A stretch of 64,000 nt of DNA. Source: Pleomorphomonas carboxyditropha (lineage in GTDB: Bacteria; Pseudomonadota; Alphaproteobacteria; Rhizobiales; Pleomorphomonadaceae). Made by a program: the position numbers and the translations under genes. The notes under the pieces are model-generated. The model was not told the origin of the DNA and ran no database searches. It saw only the letters and a program-made list of their open reading frames with translations. Shown here piece by piece: positions 33,853-42,102 of the stretch (position 1 is the first letter of the stretch; each line of letters opens with the position of its first letter). The DNA lies in the NCBI RefSeq assembly GCF_002770725.1, contig NZ_NQVN01000010.1, positions 1 to 64,000 on the forward strand, given 5' to 3'.

Positions 33853-35940
33853 TTACCGTACCGACTCCAGTTCGAGGAGCAGGGCGGTTTCCGGCCGCTG
33901 CATCGGCAACGGCAGGCCGGCGCCGGCAAGCGCCGCCGCGCTGAAGGTCAGTTCGCCGGAGAGGAGCCTCCTCTGGCCGTCGCTCATGCGGATGAAGCCG
34001 GAGGGGCAGTCGCCATGCGCGGCGGCGATCCGCCACAGCCTTTCCGGCGCGCCCGGCAGGCCGAGGGTGAGCGGCTCCGGCTGCTCGCCAATCATGGCCG
34101 GTCCCTGCGCCACGAAGACGGCGGCATGGTCGGCCGTCTTGGCGCCCCAGACGTAGCGGCCGTCGCGCGGGTCGAGGTTGAAATTGGCGCCCGGCGCGTG
34201 CAGGAGCGGCCTCAGGCGCTTGTGGAGCGCGATGAAGCCGGCGAGTTCCGTCCGTTCGGCGGCGGTCATGTCGAGCGGATTCAGCTCGACGCCGAGGTGA
34301 TAGGCGAGCGCCACCAGCGCCCGGAAGGTCAGCGACAGCGTCCGGCCGGTCTGGTGGCTGGGGTTGGCCGAAACATGGGCGCCCATTGTCTCCGGCGGCA
34401 GGAACAGGCTGGCGCCGCGCTGGATCTCCAGCCGCTCGAGGGCGTCGGTGCCGTCCGATGTCCAGACGCGCTGGGTACTCGCGAGCGCGCCGTAGTCGGT
34501 GCGGCCGCCGCCCGAGGCGCAGCTTTCGATCTCGACATGCGGGAAGGCGGCGCGGATGCGGGCCATCAGCGCATGGACGGCGCGGGTCTGGGCGGTGGTC
34601 GCCGCCCGCCCGTCGGCGCCGCCGACATGCGTGAGGTCGCGGTTCATGTCCCACTTGACGTAGGAGACGGCGAGCGACCCCAGCACGGCCGACATCCTGT
34701 CGAACAGGTAATCGGCGACGTCCGGCCGCGTCAGGTCGAGCACCAGTTGATGGCGCGAGCGCAGGAGGGGCCGGCCTTCCACCTTCAGCGCCCAGTCGGG
34801 ATGGGCGCGGTAGAGATCGGACTCCTCGTTGACCATTTCCGGCTCGAACCAGAGGCCGAACTGCATGCCGAGCGAGGTGACGTGGTCGACGAGCGGCTTC
34901 AGGCCGTCCGGATACTTGCGGCGATCGACCGTCCAGTCGCCGAGCGACGTGGTGTCGTCGTCGCGGCGGCCGAACCAGCCGTCGTCGAGGACGAAGCGCT
35001 CGATGCCCAGGGCGGCGGCGGCGTCGGCCTGCGCCTTGAGGGAATCGAGGCGGTGGTCGAAATAGTTGCCTTCCCAGGTGTTGAGCGTCACCGGGCGCGG
35101 GCTCATGGCACCACCCGGCCAGGACAGGATTTCCGAGCGCACGAAGGCGTGCAGCGCCGCGGCGTCCTCGGCGGCATAGGCGATCGGGCTCTGGTAGCTT
35201 TGGTTCCTGGCAAGGCGGATCTCGCCCGGCTCGAACAGCGCGCCGAGATGGACGAGGCGGCGGCCGTCGTCGAGCGTGTCGACGGCGACGAGGTGGTTGC
35301 CGCTCCAGCCGAGGTGGAAGGCGAAGCGGGCATTGCCGGCGTCGATACCGAGATAGGGCTGGCGGTCATGGCTGGTGCGGCCGCGCCGGCTTTCCTGCAA
35401 GGCGAGGCCGGGAGCGAGAGGATGGCGGCGGATCTGGAATTCCCGTCCCCACATGCCGGTGAAGCGGGTGGCTGTGGCGGCACCCGCCGGCAGCAGGAAG
35501 CTGCCGGCCATGCAGCGGTCGAGCGTATAGACGCCGTCCTTGACCGAGGTGAGGCGGGTGGAAAGGCCGAACACGCCGGTGTCGCTCGTCCGGACGGCAA
35601 TCTCGATGTCGATGCCGGCAATGGCGTCGCTTGCCGTCAGCACCGTGGTCGCGCCGTCGCGGCGGGCGGTCCAGCCCGAGAAGTCGAGGAGGAAGTCGCG
35701 GCCGTCGCGATGGCCGGCGATGGCCGGCCAGCCGAACGCCCCGAGGCCGGTCACCGGCAGCAGCACCGCCGAGGGGACGTCGATGTCCATGCCGTTGACG
35801 CGGCTCGAACGCGGCACGTCCGGCCAGAAGCCCGGCGCCGCCGCGCCGCGGCCGAAAGCGAGGATTTCCGGCATGCCGCGGTCGGGCAGGCCGAGGGCAA
35901 GCGAAAGCGGACCGGCGGAAAGGGTGAGGGTGGACGGCAT
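33853..35940 (-). CDS. GH36 alpha-galactosidase
   Basis: A 695-residue glycoside hydrolase of family GH36, subgroup I (alpha-galactosidase type), expected to release terminal alpha-galactosyl residues. Domains are an N-terminal beta-sandwich (to about 300), a TIM barrel with NTWEGNYFDHRLD and FVLDDGWFGRRDD, and a C-terminal sheet. The nucleophile is D431 in YVKWDMNRD and the acid/base is D496 in WTSDGTDALERLE. There is no signal peptide, so hydrolysis is in the cytoplasm after uptake. The start at MPSTLTL fits the family; an in-frame ATG at 36129 would add 63 residues of non-family sequence. The isomerase gene lies 117 bases downstream. Confidence 0.93.
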   Translation of the reverse strand: MPSTLTLSAGPLSLALGLPDRGMPEILAFGRGAAAPGFWPDVPRSSRVNGMDIDVPSAVLLPVTGLGAFGWPAIAGHRDGRDFLLDFSGWTARRDGATTVLTASDAIAGIDIEIAVRTSDTGVFGLSTRLTSVKDGVYTLDRCMAGSFLLPAGAATATRFTGMWGREFQIRRHPLAPGLALQESRRGRTSHDRQPYLGIDAGNARFAFHLGWSGNHLVAVDTLDDGRRLVHLGALFEPGEIRLARNQSYQSPIAYAAEDAAALHAFVRSEILSWPGGAMSPRPVTLNTWEGNYFDHRLDSLKAQADAAAALGIERFVLDDGWFGRRDDDTTSLGDWTVDRRKYPDGLKPLVDHVTSLGMQFGLWFEPEMVNEESDLYRAHPDWALKVEGRPLLRSRHQLVLDLTRPDVADYLFDRMSAVLGSLAVSYVKWDMNRDLTHVGGADGRAATTAQTRAVHALMARIRAAFPHVEIESCASGGGRTDYGALASTQRVWTSDGTDALERLEIQRGASLFLPPETMGAHVSANPSHQTGRTLSLTFRALVALAYHLGVELNPLDMTAAERTELAGFIALHKRLRPLLHAPGANFNLDPRDGRYVWGAKTADHAAVFVAQGPAMIGEQPEPLTLGLPGAPERLWRIAAAHGDCPSGFIRMSDGQRRLLSGELTFSAAALAGAGLPLPMQRPETALLLELESVR

Positions 35941-36147
35941 GGACAGGCCCCGGCTCGTTGGTTTGGACGAGGACGACGGAGCGGCACAGGATTCCCCGCA
36001 CCGCTCCGGTCTCATCGTTTTGCCGGTATAATTCGCCCTTAGCCCGCCGTTCCAGGGGCTTTTTCGGGAAATTGACTTTTTGAGCCGAGATTCCCTGTCG
36101 TTAGCATGGATTTCCTTGTCGGCTTGCAATCCGCACGACCGGCGGCT

Positions 36148-37074
36148 TCACGGCTTGGGCGCAAGCGCCTCGGTGAGCGTGCCGATGTTGTGGCGGATCA
36201 TGTCGACATAGGTCGGCGCCGGGCCGTTCTTGGCCGACAGCGCGTCGGTGTAGAGTTCGCCGCCGACCACGGCATCGGTCTCGGCGGCGATCTGGTCGAT
36301 CAGCCGGCGATCCTTGATGTTCTCGACGAAGATGGCGGGAATGGCGTCTTCGCGGATCTGACGGATGATGCGGGCGACATCGGCGGCCGAAGCCTCGGAT
36401 TCGGTGCTGACGCCCTCGGGGGCGAGGAGTTCGAGGCCATAGGCGGCGCCGAAATAGCCGAAGGCGTCGTGGCTGGTGATGATCTTGCGCCGGTCGGCCG
36501 GCAGCGCCGCCATGGCGGTGCGCGCCTCGGCGTCGAGCGCTTCGAGCTCGGCAACGTAGGCGCTGGCATTGGCGTCGTAGGTCGCCTTGCCCTCGGGATC
36601 GGCGGCGTCGAGGCCGGCGGCGATGTTCTTCACGTAGATGACGGCGTTGGCAACGTCCTGCCAGGCGTGCGGGTCGACGCCGTGGTGATCGTGATCGCCA
36701 TCCGCTTCGGCATGGTCGTGGCCGTCTTCCTCCTCGGCCATCTCGCGCGGCGCGACACCGTTTGACGCCACCGTCACCGGGCCCTTGTAGCCCGAGGCCT
36801 CGGCGAGGCGGTCCATCCAGCCTTCGAAGCCGAGGCCGTTGACGACGAGGAGCTTGGCGCCGGCGACGGCTTTGACGTCGTCGGGCGTCGGCTCGTAGAC
36901 GTGGGCATCGCCGTCGGGGCCGACCAGCGTGGTGACGGCGATGCGATCGCCGCCGACGCGGGCCACCATGTCGCCGAGGATGGAGAAGGAGGCGATCACC
37001 GGCAGACGGTCGGCGGCCAAGGCGGGTCCGGCCGCCAGGATGGCAAGAAGGGAGGCAACAAGGAGACGGTTCAT
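36148..37074 (-). CDS. znuA: Zinc ABC transporter substrate-binding protein ZnuA
   Basis: A 308-residue periplasmic metal-binding protein of the cluster A-I (ZnuA/TroA) family. A signal peptide spans about residues 1-21. GPDGDAHVYEPTPDDVKAV supplies the first metal histidine (H58). The acidic/histidine-rich loop at about 112-131 (GHDHAEADGDHDHHG) marks zinc importers, with H136 in DPHAW next. TSHDAFGYFGAAYGLE holds the third histidine. No ATPase or permease gene is adjacent; these must lie elsewhere. A perfect Zur-type palindrome ends 13 bases upstream of the start codon, so it should be expressed when zinc is scarce. Confidence 0.93.
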   Translation of the reverse strand: MNRLLVASLLAILAAGPALAADRLPVIASFSILGDMVARVGGDRIAVTTLVGPDGDAHVYEPTPDDVKAVAGAKLLVVNGLGFEGWMDRLAEASGYKGPVTVASNGVAPREMAEEEDGHDHAEADGDHDHHGVDPHAWQDVANAVIYVKNIAAGLDAADPEGKATYDANASAYVAELEALDAEARTAMAALPADRRKIITSHDAFGYFGAAYGLELLAPEGVSTESEASAADVARIIRQIREDAIPAIFVENIKDRRLIDQIAAETDAVVGGELYTDALSAKNGPAPTYVDMIRHNIGTLTEALAPKP

Positions 37075-37086
37075 CAGACCCTCTGC

Positions 37087-37104
37087 GTTATGTTATAACA
37101 TAAC
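37087..37104 (-). promoter_or_regulatory. Zur-type operator of znuA
   Basis: GTTATGTTATAACATAAC is a perfect 18-bp palindrome that agrees with the GTTATnnnATAAC pattern known for alphaproteobacterial Zur sites. It lies immediately upstream of the AGAGGG ribosome-binding site of znuA, so binding would block expression when zinc is plentiful. Confidence 0.85.
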
Positions 37105-37232
37105 TATGTGTTGGACCGGCCGGAAGCCGCTGTCAAGGGGCGGGTCGCCCCGTTCTGCTTTCGGCCTTGCAATGGATGGCGACCGGGGCGCGTCGAAGCG
37201 ACGCCGGGGACAGGTTTTGGTGGCGGCGTCGG

Positions 37233-37460
37233 TCATCCCCTGGCGATGGTGAAACGCAGGACGGCGCCGTCCTTTTCCTCGCCGACCAGCCGGTGTCCCT
37301 GTTCGCGGCAATAGTGGGGGATGTCGATTGCCGCCAGCGGATCGGTGACCTCGACGATGAGCAGATCGCCGGGCGCGAGCGCGCGCAGCGCCTTGCCGGT
37401 CCGCAGCACCGGCAGCGGGCAGTTGAGTCCCTTGAGGTCGAGACGCGAGGCTTCGGCCAT
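37233..37460 (-). CDS. TusA family sulfurtransferase
   Basis: A 75-residue TusA-like protein. The reactive cysteine is C14 in LKGLNCPLPVLRT, the CPxP motif of the family, followed by two beta-strand/helix units. Members carry persulfide sulfur for tRNA thiolation, molybdenum cofactor or other uses. The start at MAEASRLDL was chosen because it overlaps closely with the previous small gene (TGA-C-ATG) and gives normal length. It is the last gene after SCO and a small membrane protein, probably one operon. Confidence 0.88.
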   Translation of the reverse strand: MAEASRLDLKGLNCPLPVLRTGKALRALAPGDLLIVEVTDPLAAIDIPHYCREQGHRLVGEEKDGAVLRFTIARG

Positions 37461-37461
37461 G

Positions 37462-37626
37462 TCAGGGCAGGGCGGAACGGCAGAGATCGACGAAGGCGCG
37501 AACGTTGTCCGACCCGGCCGATAGCGCCACGCCAAAGGCGATGACGGCAAACGGCAGGGCGAGCGAGGCCAGGTGGTCGGACAGCCTTGCGCCTCTGGCC
37601 TTCCGGTGATCGCGGCGGTCGGTCAT
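37462..37626 (-). CDS. Small single-pass membrane protein (54 residues)
   Basis: A 54-codon frame between the SCO and TusA genes. It starts with ATG at 37626, nine bases after a GGAG site, and ends one base before the TusA start. The product is basic at the N-terminus (TDRRDHRKARGARLSDH), then has one hydrophobic span (LASLALPFAVIAFGVAL) and a short tail with one cysteine. I do not recognise a family. Tight packing on both sides and the ribosome-binding site argue that it is real. A link to cytochrome oxidase or sulfur handling is only suggested by neighbours. Confidence 0.65.
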   Translation of the reverse strand: MTDRRDHRKARGARLSDHLASLALPFAVIAFGVALSAGSDNVRAFVDLCRSALP

Positions 37627-37630
37627 CGGC

Positions 37631-38230
37631 TCAGCTCCCGGCGATCAGCGTCTTCAGTTTCTGGAGCGCCTTGTCCTGGTCTTCCATGTAGGCGATGGTG
37701 CCCTGGAAGCGGCCGTCGGCGCCGAACATGAAGCTCGACGCCGTATGGTCCATGCCGTAGTCGCCGTCGCTGCCCGGCACCTTGCGGGCGTAGACGCGGA
37801 AGGTCTTGACGGCGGCGTCGACCTGTTGCCGGCTGCCGGAGAGGCCGAGCACGCTGTCGCCGAACGACGACAGATAGTCCTTCAGCACTTCAGGCGTGTC
37901 GCGCTCCGGATCGACGGTGACGAACAACAGGTCGACCTTGCCGGCGTCCGGCCCGAGCTGTTCCTTGAGGGCCGCGTATTCGCCGAGCGTGGTGGGGCAG
38001 ACATCGGGGCAGTGGGTGTAGCCGAAGAAGATGACGTGCGGCCGCCCGGCGAAAGTCTTGTCGGTAACGGCACGGCCGTTCATGTCGACCAGGCTGAAGG
38101 GGCCGCCGATATCGCTCGCCGCGACACTGGCGCTTTCCATGAAGGGAAGCCGGCCGCCGAACACCAGCCAGCCGGTGGCGCCGAACAGCACCACCACGAG
38201 CAGCCAGACGACGATGCGCACAGCCTTCAT
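37631..38230 (-). CDS. SCO1/SenC family copper chaperone
   Basis: A 199-residue membrane-anchored thioredoxin-fold protein of the SCO1/SenC family, which delivers copper to the CuA site of cytochrome c oxidase. One membrane anchor covers about residues 5-25. The copper-binding CxxxC is C74/C78 in YTHCPDVCPTT, and the third ligand is the histidine in GMDHTASSF near residue 160. The start MKAVRIV has a GGGGGAAG site just upstream. It is followed by the 54-residue membrane protein and TusA genes with gaps of 4 and 1 bases. Confidence 0.92.
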   Translation of the reverse strand: MKAVRIVVWLLVVVLFGATGWLVFGGRLPFMESASVAASDIGGPFSLVDMNGRAVTDKTFAGRPHVIFFGYTHCPDVCPTTLGEYAALKEQLGPDAGKVDLLFVTVDPERDTPEVLKDYLSSFGDSVLGLSGSRQQVDAAVKTFRVYARKVPGSDGDYGMDHTASSFMFGADGRFQGTIAYMEDQDKALQKLKTLIAGS

Positions 38231-38287
38231 TTCTTCCCCCAAATTCGGCAATCGATCCGGCGAGCGCCGGGATCGACCGGTGCGATC

Positions 38288-38303
38288 CTAGAGCATTTCC
38301 CGG
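38288..38303 (+). repeat. Truncated intergenic repeat
   Basis: CCTAGAGCATTTCCCG here is identical over 16 bases to 50114-50129. Both lie outside genes. This copy seems to be a fragment of a longer palindromic element. Confidence 0.5.
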
Positions 38304-38366
38304 TCATAGCATATCGTTGCGGCGCAAGGACGCGGGCGCTGACGGCGGGCGGCGAAAAGCGCCCCC

Positions 38367-38867
38367 TCAGATCAGCGCGTCGCGACGGGCAAAGATGCCG
38401 CGCCAGCTCATGACGCCGACGAACAGCATCGACAGCGTGTCCCAGCCGGCAAAGGACAGGCCGAACAGGCTGATCGGCGCTTCCGAGCAGGAGACGAGAC
38501 GGGTGCCCTTCACCGCCGCCATCAGGTCGGCGGCGTTGTTGACGACGGTCGGCGCGCCACCGCAGTCGGACGGGCCTTCCCACAGCTTCCATTCGGCGCC
38601 GGTATGATAGCCGGCGAGTATCGTGCCGGCCAGGAAGATGCCGCCGCCGATGAAATAGAGCAGGCGGGCAAGGCGGGGCATGCGGTGCGACAGGAGAAGG
38701 CCAACCAGCAGAACCGGCAGGCCGAAATAATAGAACATTCGCTCCTGCAGGCAGAGCTTGCAGGGCAGATAGCCGCCGATGATCTCGAAACCCCAGGCAG
38801 CGGTGATGGCAAAAAGACCGGCCAGGAACGCGAGACCGGGGGCACGAATAGCGGCGGGAGCGGACAT
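38367..38867 (-). CDS. Disulfide bond formation protein B (DsbB family)
   Basis: A 166-residue inner-membrane quinone reductase of the DsbB family with four hydrophobic segments (about 11-30, 45-61, 66-88 and 137-155). The first redox pair is C36/C39 in YLPCKLC and the second is C102/C127 in the second periplasmic loop, as expected. It would reoxidise a DsbA-like protein; no dsbA gene is adjacent. The start MSAPAAIRAP gives the normal length; an upstream in-frame ATG at 38927 would add 20 residues. Confidence 0.92.
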   Translation of the reverse strand: MSAPAAIRAPGLAFLAGLFAITAAWGFEIIGGYLPCKLCLQERMFYYFGLPVLLVGLLLSHRMPRLARLLYFIGGGIFLAGTILAGYHTGAEWKLWEGPSDCGGAPTVVNNAADLMAAVKGTRLVSCSEAPISLFGLSFAGWDTLSMLFVGVMSWRGIFARRDALI

Positions 38868-39250
38868 GGAACACCTGATCGTCGAATGCGGCGGGTCCGG
38901 CCTAACAGCTTGGGACGAGCCACGCAATCGGCGATTGGGTTGTTCGGTGGCGGTCGCCGGTGGAGGAGCGCCCCCGGCCGCGCCTGAAAGGCGCGACGCT
39001 TGCGAAAACGAATTCCGGGGGGCTGGGGGGCTGGATTGAGCCGGAACCCGTCCGCAGCGTCATTGCCGGGGGACGAAGACATCCTGCTGGCTTCCCTTGG
39101 CATCGCCAAGGCGGGAATGGGGCCAAACTGTGAAAGACGATCAGAGCTTCGTGATAGATGGGCTTTAGATCGTCCTGCCGGACGATCTCGCTTCTTTGTC
39201 GACGCATCGGATGTTCCGAAAAACCGGAGCGCACTTTTCGGTCCGATGCT
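38868..39250. other. Intergenic region between dsbB and the SDHAF4-like gene
   Basis: These 383 bases hold no supported gene. GATCGTC (39168) and GACGATC (39180) form a short hairpin next to the palindromic repeat at 39204-39249. The dsbB promoter should lie near the left end, but I cannot define it. Confidence 0.5.
39204..39249. repeat. Rhizobial-type intergenic palindromic repeat
   Basis: GCATCGG (39204-39210) pairs with CCGATGC (39243-39249), and inside it CCGAAAA (39216-39222) pairs with TTTTCGG (39235-39241). The two-step design is the same as at 45555-45597. Confidence 0.65.
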
Positions 39251-39448
39251 TCAGAAGTCGGCGGCGATGCCTTTCACTTCCCAGTCGCCGTAGCGGGCGG
39301 GCTCGAGGCCGCCGCGGCCGCCGATCTCCTTCGGCCGGCTCACGGTGGCGGCGCGGCGGCGCTCCTCCGCCTCGGCCAGGGCGCGGCGGGCGGCCGGCGA
39401 CAGCGGTTTTTCCGGCGCCGAGCCGGGCTTGTCGGCAGTGTCGGTCAT
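39251..39448 (-). CDS. DUF1674 protein, SDHAF4-like succinate dehydrogenase assembly factor
   Basis: A 65-residue protein whose C-terminus GGRGGLEPARYGDWEVKGIAADF is the conserved core of DUF1674. The mitochondrial relative SDHAF4/Sdh8 binds flavinylated SdhA during complex II assembly, so the same role is inferred. The N-terminal part is charged, alanine-rich and probably disordered. The start MTDTADKPG was preferred; an in-frame ATG at 39484 would add 12 residues. It faces htpX divergently, with about 90 bases between them. Confidence 0.85.
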   Translation of the reverse strand: MTDTADKPGSAPEKPLSPAARRALAEAEERRRAATVSRPKEIGGRGGLEPARYGDWEVKGIAADF

Positions 39449-39536
39449 GGGCGCATCCTTGATGGCGGAGGGGCGGCATACCATCTTGTTTGTCTGAAAT
39501 CCGGTTCAGCATAACAGCCGGAGACCGGAAGGACAG

Positions 39537-40517
39537 ATGAATTTCTTCAAGACCTCCCTCCTCCTCGCCGCCATGACGGCGATCTTCATGGCCGCCGGCT
39601 ACCTGATCGGCGGCCAGGGCGGCATGCTGATCGCGCTGGTGGTCGCCGCCGGCATGAATCTCTTCTCCTACTGGAACGCCGACAAGATGGTGCTCTCCAT
39701 GCACCGCGCCCGTCGCGTCGATCGGGCCAGCGCGCCGGAGTATTATGGAATCGTCGAGCGCCTTGCCGCCAACGCCGGCCTGCCGATGCCGGCCGTCTAC
39801 GTCATCGACAATCCGCAGCCCAACGCCTTCGCCACCGGCCGCGATCCCGAGCATGCCGCCGTCGCCGCCACCACCGGCCTGTTGCAGATGCTCGATCGCG
39901 AGGAGATCGCCGGCGTCATGGCGCATGAGCTCTCCCATGTGCAGAACCGCGATACGCTGACCATGACGGTGACGGCGACGATTGCCGGCGCCATCTCGAT
40001 GCTGGCCAATTTCGGCCTGTTCTTCGGCTCGATGAACCGCGGCAGCGACAACCGCAGCCCGCTCGGCGGCATCGGCGTGATTCTCGCCGCCATCGTGGCG
40101 CCGCTCGCCGCCATGCTGGTGCAGATGGCGATTTCGCGGACGCGTGAATACGCCGCCGACCGGCGCGGCGCCGAAATCTCCGGCAATCCGCTGGCGCTCG
40201 CCTCGGCGCTCGACAAGATCGCCGGCGCGGCCCGTCGCGTGCCGAACATGACAGCGGAGCAAAATCCTGCTACGGCGCATCTGTTCATCATCAATCCGCT
40301 GTCCGGCGCCAGGATGGACAACCTGTTTTCGACCCACCCGGATACCGGCAACCGCATCCGCGCCCTGATGGCGATGGCGGATGGCGGCGGCTTCCGGCGG
40401 CCTGCCTCCGAACCCGTGGCGGATGGTCCCTGGACCAACCCGCGCGGTTCCCGGGGCGGCCCGTGGGGCGGGAGCGGCTCCGCCGGACGGCCGTCGAACC
40501 GTGGACCGTGGGGATGA
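39537..40517 (+). CDS. htpX: Zinc metalloprotease HtpX
   Basis: A 326-residue inner-membrane protease of the M48B family that degrades damaged membrane proteins. Two N-terminal membrane segments (about 7-24 and 28-46) precede the catalytic domain. The zinc site is H130-E131-x2-H134 in [13 protein letters not shown], with a further ligand in [16 protein letters not shown]. Two more hydrophobic segments lie in between. The last 40 residues are glycine/serine/arginine-rich. Its stop codon overlaps the start of the methyltransferase gene by four bases (ATGA). Confidence 0.95.
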   Translation: MNFFKTSLLLAAMTAIFMAAGYLIGGQGGMLIALVVAAGMNLFSYWNADKMVLSMHRARRVDRASAPEYYGIVERLAANAGLPMPAVYVIDNPQPNAFATGRDPEHAAVAATTGLLQMLDREEIAGVMAHELSHVQNRDTLTMTVTATIAGAISMLANFGLFFGSMNRGSDNRSPLGGIGVILAAIVAPLAAMLVQMAISRTREYAADRRGAEISGNPLALASALDKIAGAARRVPNMTAEQNPATAHLFIINPLSGARMDNLFSTHPDTGNRIRALMAMADGGGFRRPASEPVADGPWTNPRGSRGGPWGGSGSAGRPSNRGPWG

Positions 40518-41953
40518 CCGCAGACAACAGTGGCCGCAAGGGCGGCGGAAAAGCCGGCAAGGGATTCGGGCCGGCACGCCCCCATGACGGCCCGAAGGGC
40601 GCCTTCAAGGGCGGGCGCCCGCCGCAGGGCGGCCGCCGTCCGCCGCGGCCGCAAGGCATCGAGGCGCGCGCCGTCGCCGTGGACCTGGTGGCCGGCGTTC
40701 AGAAGGGCCGGCTGCTCGATGCGCTGCTCGACACCGGCGCGACCGCCGAGCGCTATCAGCGGCTCGATCCGCGCGACCGGGGGCTTGCCCGCGCCATCGT
40801 CGGCTACGCGTTGCGCCGCCACGGCCAGATCGACGACGCGGTGGGCCGCTTCCTGACCCGGCCGCTGCCCGACGACGCCGGCACGCTCAAGGCGGTGATC
40901 GCCGTCTCGGCCGCCCAGATATTGTTCATGGATGTCGCCGACCACGCCGCCGTGGCGCTCGGCGTCGAGCTCGCCGGCGGCGACAAGGCGGCCGCGCCGT
41001 TCAAGGGCGTCGTCAACGCCGTGCTGCGCCGCGTCTCCGAGAACAAGGCGACCATCCTCGCCGAGCAGGACGCAATCGCCCTCAATACGCCCGCCTGGCT
41101 AATGGAGCGCTGGAGCGCCAGCTTTGGCGCCGACGTCGCCCGCGATATCGCCGCCATGAATGCCATCGAGCCGACGCTCGACCTCACCGTCAAATCGGAT
41201 CCCGACGGCTGGGCCGCCCGGCTCGGCGGGATCAGGCTGCCCAACGGCTCGGTGCGGCTTCCCGTCACCGGCGCCGTCGAGAAGATCGACGGCTACGAAG
41301 AGGGCGGCTGGTGGGTGCAGGACGCCGCCGCCACGCTGCCGGTTCATCTCCTGGGCGACGTCAAGGGCAAGAAGGTCGTCGACCTCTGCGCCGCGCCCGG
41401 CGGCAAGACCGCCCAGCTCGCCGCGCTCGGCGCCGACGTCACGGCCCTCGACGTATCCTTCCACCGGCTGCAGCGCCTGGAGCGCAACCTCTATCGGCTC
41501 GGCCTCAAGGCCAACCTCGTCAAGGCCGACGCCACCGAGTGGCTCGGCGGCACCTTCGACATGGTGCTGCTCGACGCGCCGTGCACGGCGACCGGCACGC
41601 TGCGCCGCCATCCCGACGGCGCGGTCGGCAAGAAGCCGGCCGACGTGGCCACGCTCGCCGCCCTGCAACGCCGCCTGATCGATCAGGCGATCCGCATGCT
41701 CAGGCCGGGCGGCCTTCTGGTCTTTTCCACCTGCTCGCTGGAACAGGAAGAAGGGCCGGACCAGATTCGCCGGTTGAGGCTGATCGAAGCGCCGCTCGAC
41801 GTGGTGCCGGTGACGGCCGACGAGCTGTTCGGCATGCAGGAGATCGTCACGCCCGACGGTTTCGTCCGCACCCTGCCGTCGCACCTCAAGCTGGAGGATG
41901 CCCGGCTTTCCGGCCTCGACGGCTTCTTCGCCGCCCGTCTGCGCCGCCAGTGA
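40514..41953 (+). CDS. rsmB: RsmB/NOP family 16S rRNA cytosine-C5 methyltransferase
   Basis: A 479-residue SAM-dependent RNA methyltransferase. A basic, glycine-rich leader (1-50) is followed by a NusB-like domain (about 55-185) and the catalytic domain. [20 protein letters not shown] binds [20 protein letters not shown] holds the motif IV cysteine and [11 protein letters not shown] the motif VI catalytic cysteine. The start overlaps htpX by ATGA, giving coupling, in line with the same order in other rhizobia. A 16S rRNA target such as C967 is inferred from the family. Confidence 0.92.
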   Translation: MTADNSGRKGGGKAGKGFGPARPHDGPKGAFKGGRPPQGGRRPPRPQGIEARAVAVDLVAGVQKGRLLDALLDTGATAERYQRLDPRDRGLARAIVGYALRRHGQIDDAVGRFLTRPLPDDAGTLKAVIAVSAAQILFMDVADHAAVALGVELAGGDKAAAPFKGVVNAVLRRVSENKATILAEQDAIALNTPAWLMERWSASFGADVARDIAAMNAIEPTLDLTVKSDPDGWAARLGGIRLPNGSVRLPVTGAVEKIDGYEEGGWWVQDAAATLPVHLLGDVKGKKVVDLCAAPGGKTAQLAALGADVTALDVSFHRLQRLERNLYRLGLKANLVKADATEWLGGTFDMVLLDAPCTATGTLRRHPDGAVGKKPADVATLAALQRRLIDQAIRMLRPGGLLVFSTCSLEQEEGPDQIRRLRLIEAPLDVVPVTADELFGMQEIVTPDGFVRTLPSHLKLEDARLSGLDGFFAARLRRQ

Positions 41954-42102
41954 AAGCCGGACGCGGGTCGATCTCGCTATAAAATTGATCGGTTTCGCAC
42001 ACCAGTTGGTAACCAAGCCGGGCGTCTCATGCCGTGATGAGCGCCTCCGGTTCGTCCGGAGGGCGAGTGATTCTTGCTCCAGCACCGAAAGGGGGCCTGA
42101 CG

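Noticed and set aside
25156-35940. Sulfoquinovose (sulfo-EMP) operon
   Set aside because: The YihS-like isomerase fits, but there is no GH31 sulfoquinovosidase, sulfolactaldehyde reductase or sulfonate exporter; the glycosidase is GH36. Kept only as an analogy.
36941-37110. Complete znuABC operon
   Set aside because: Only znuA is present; the neighbours are GH36 and TusA genes.
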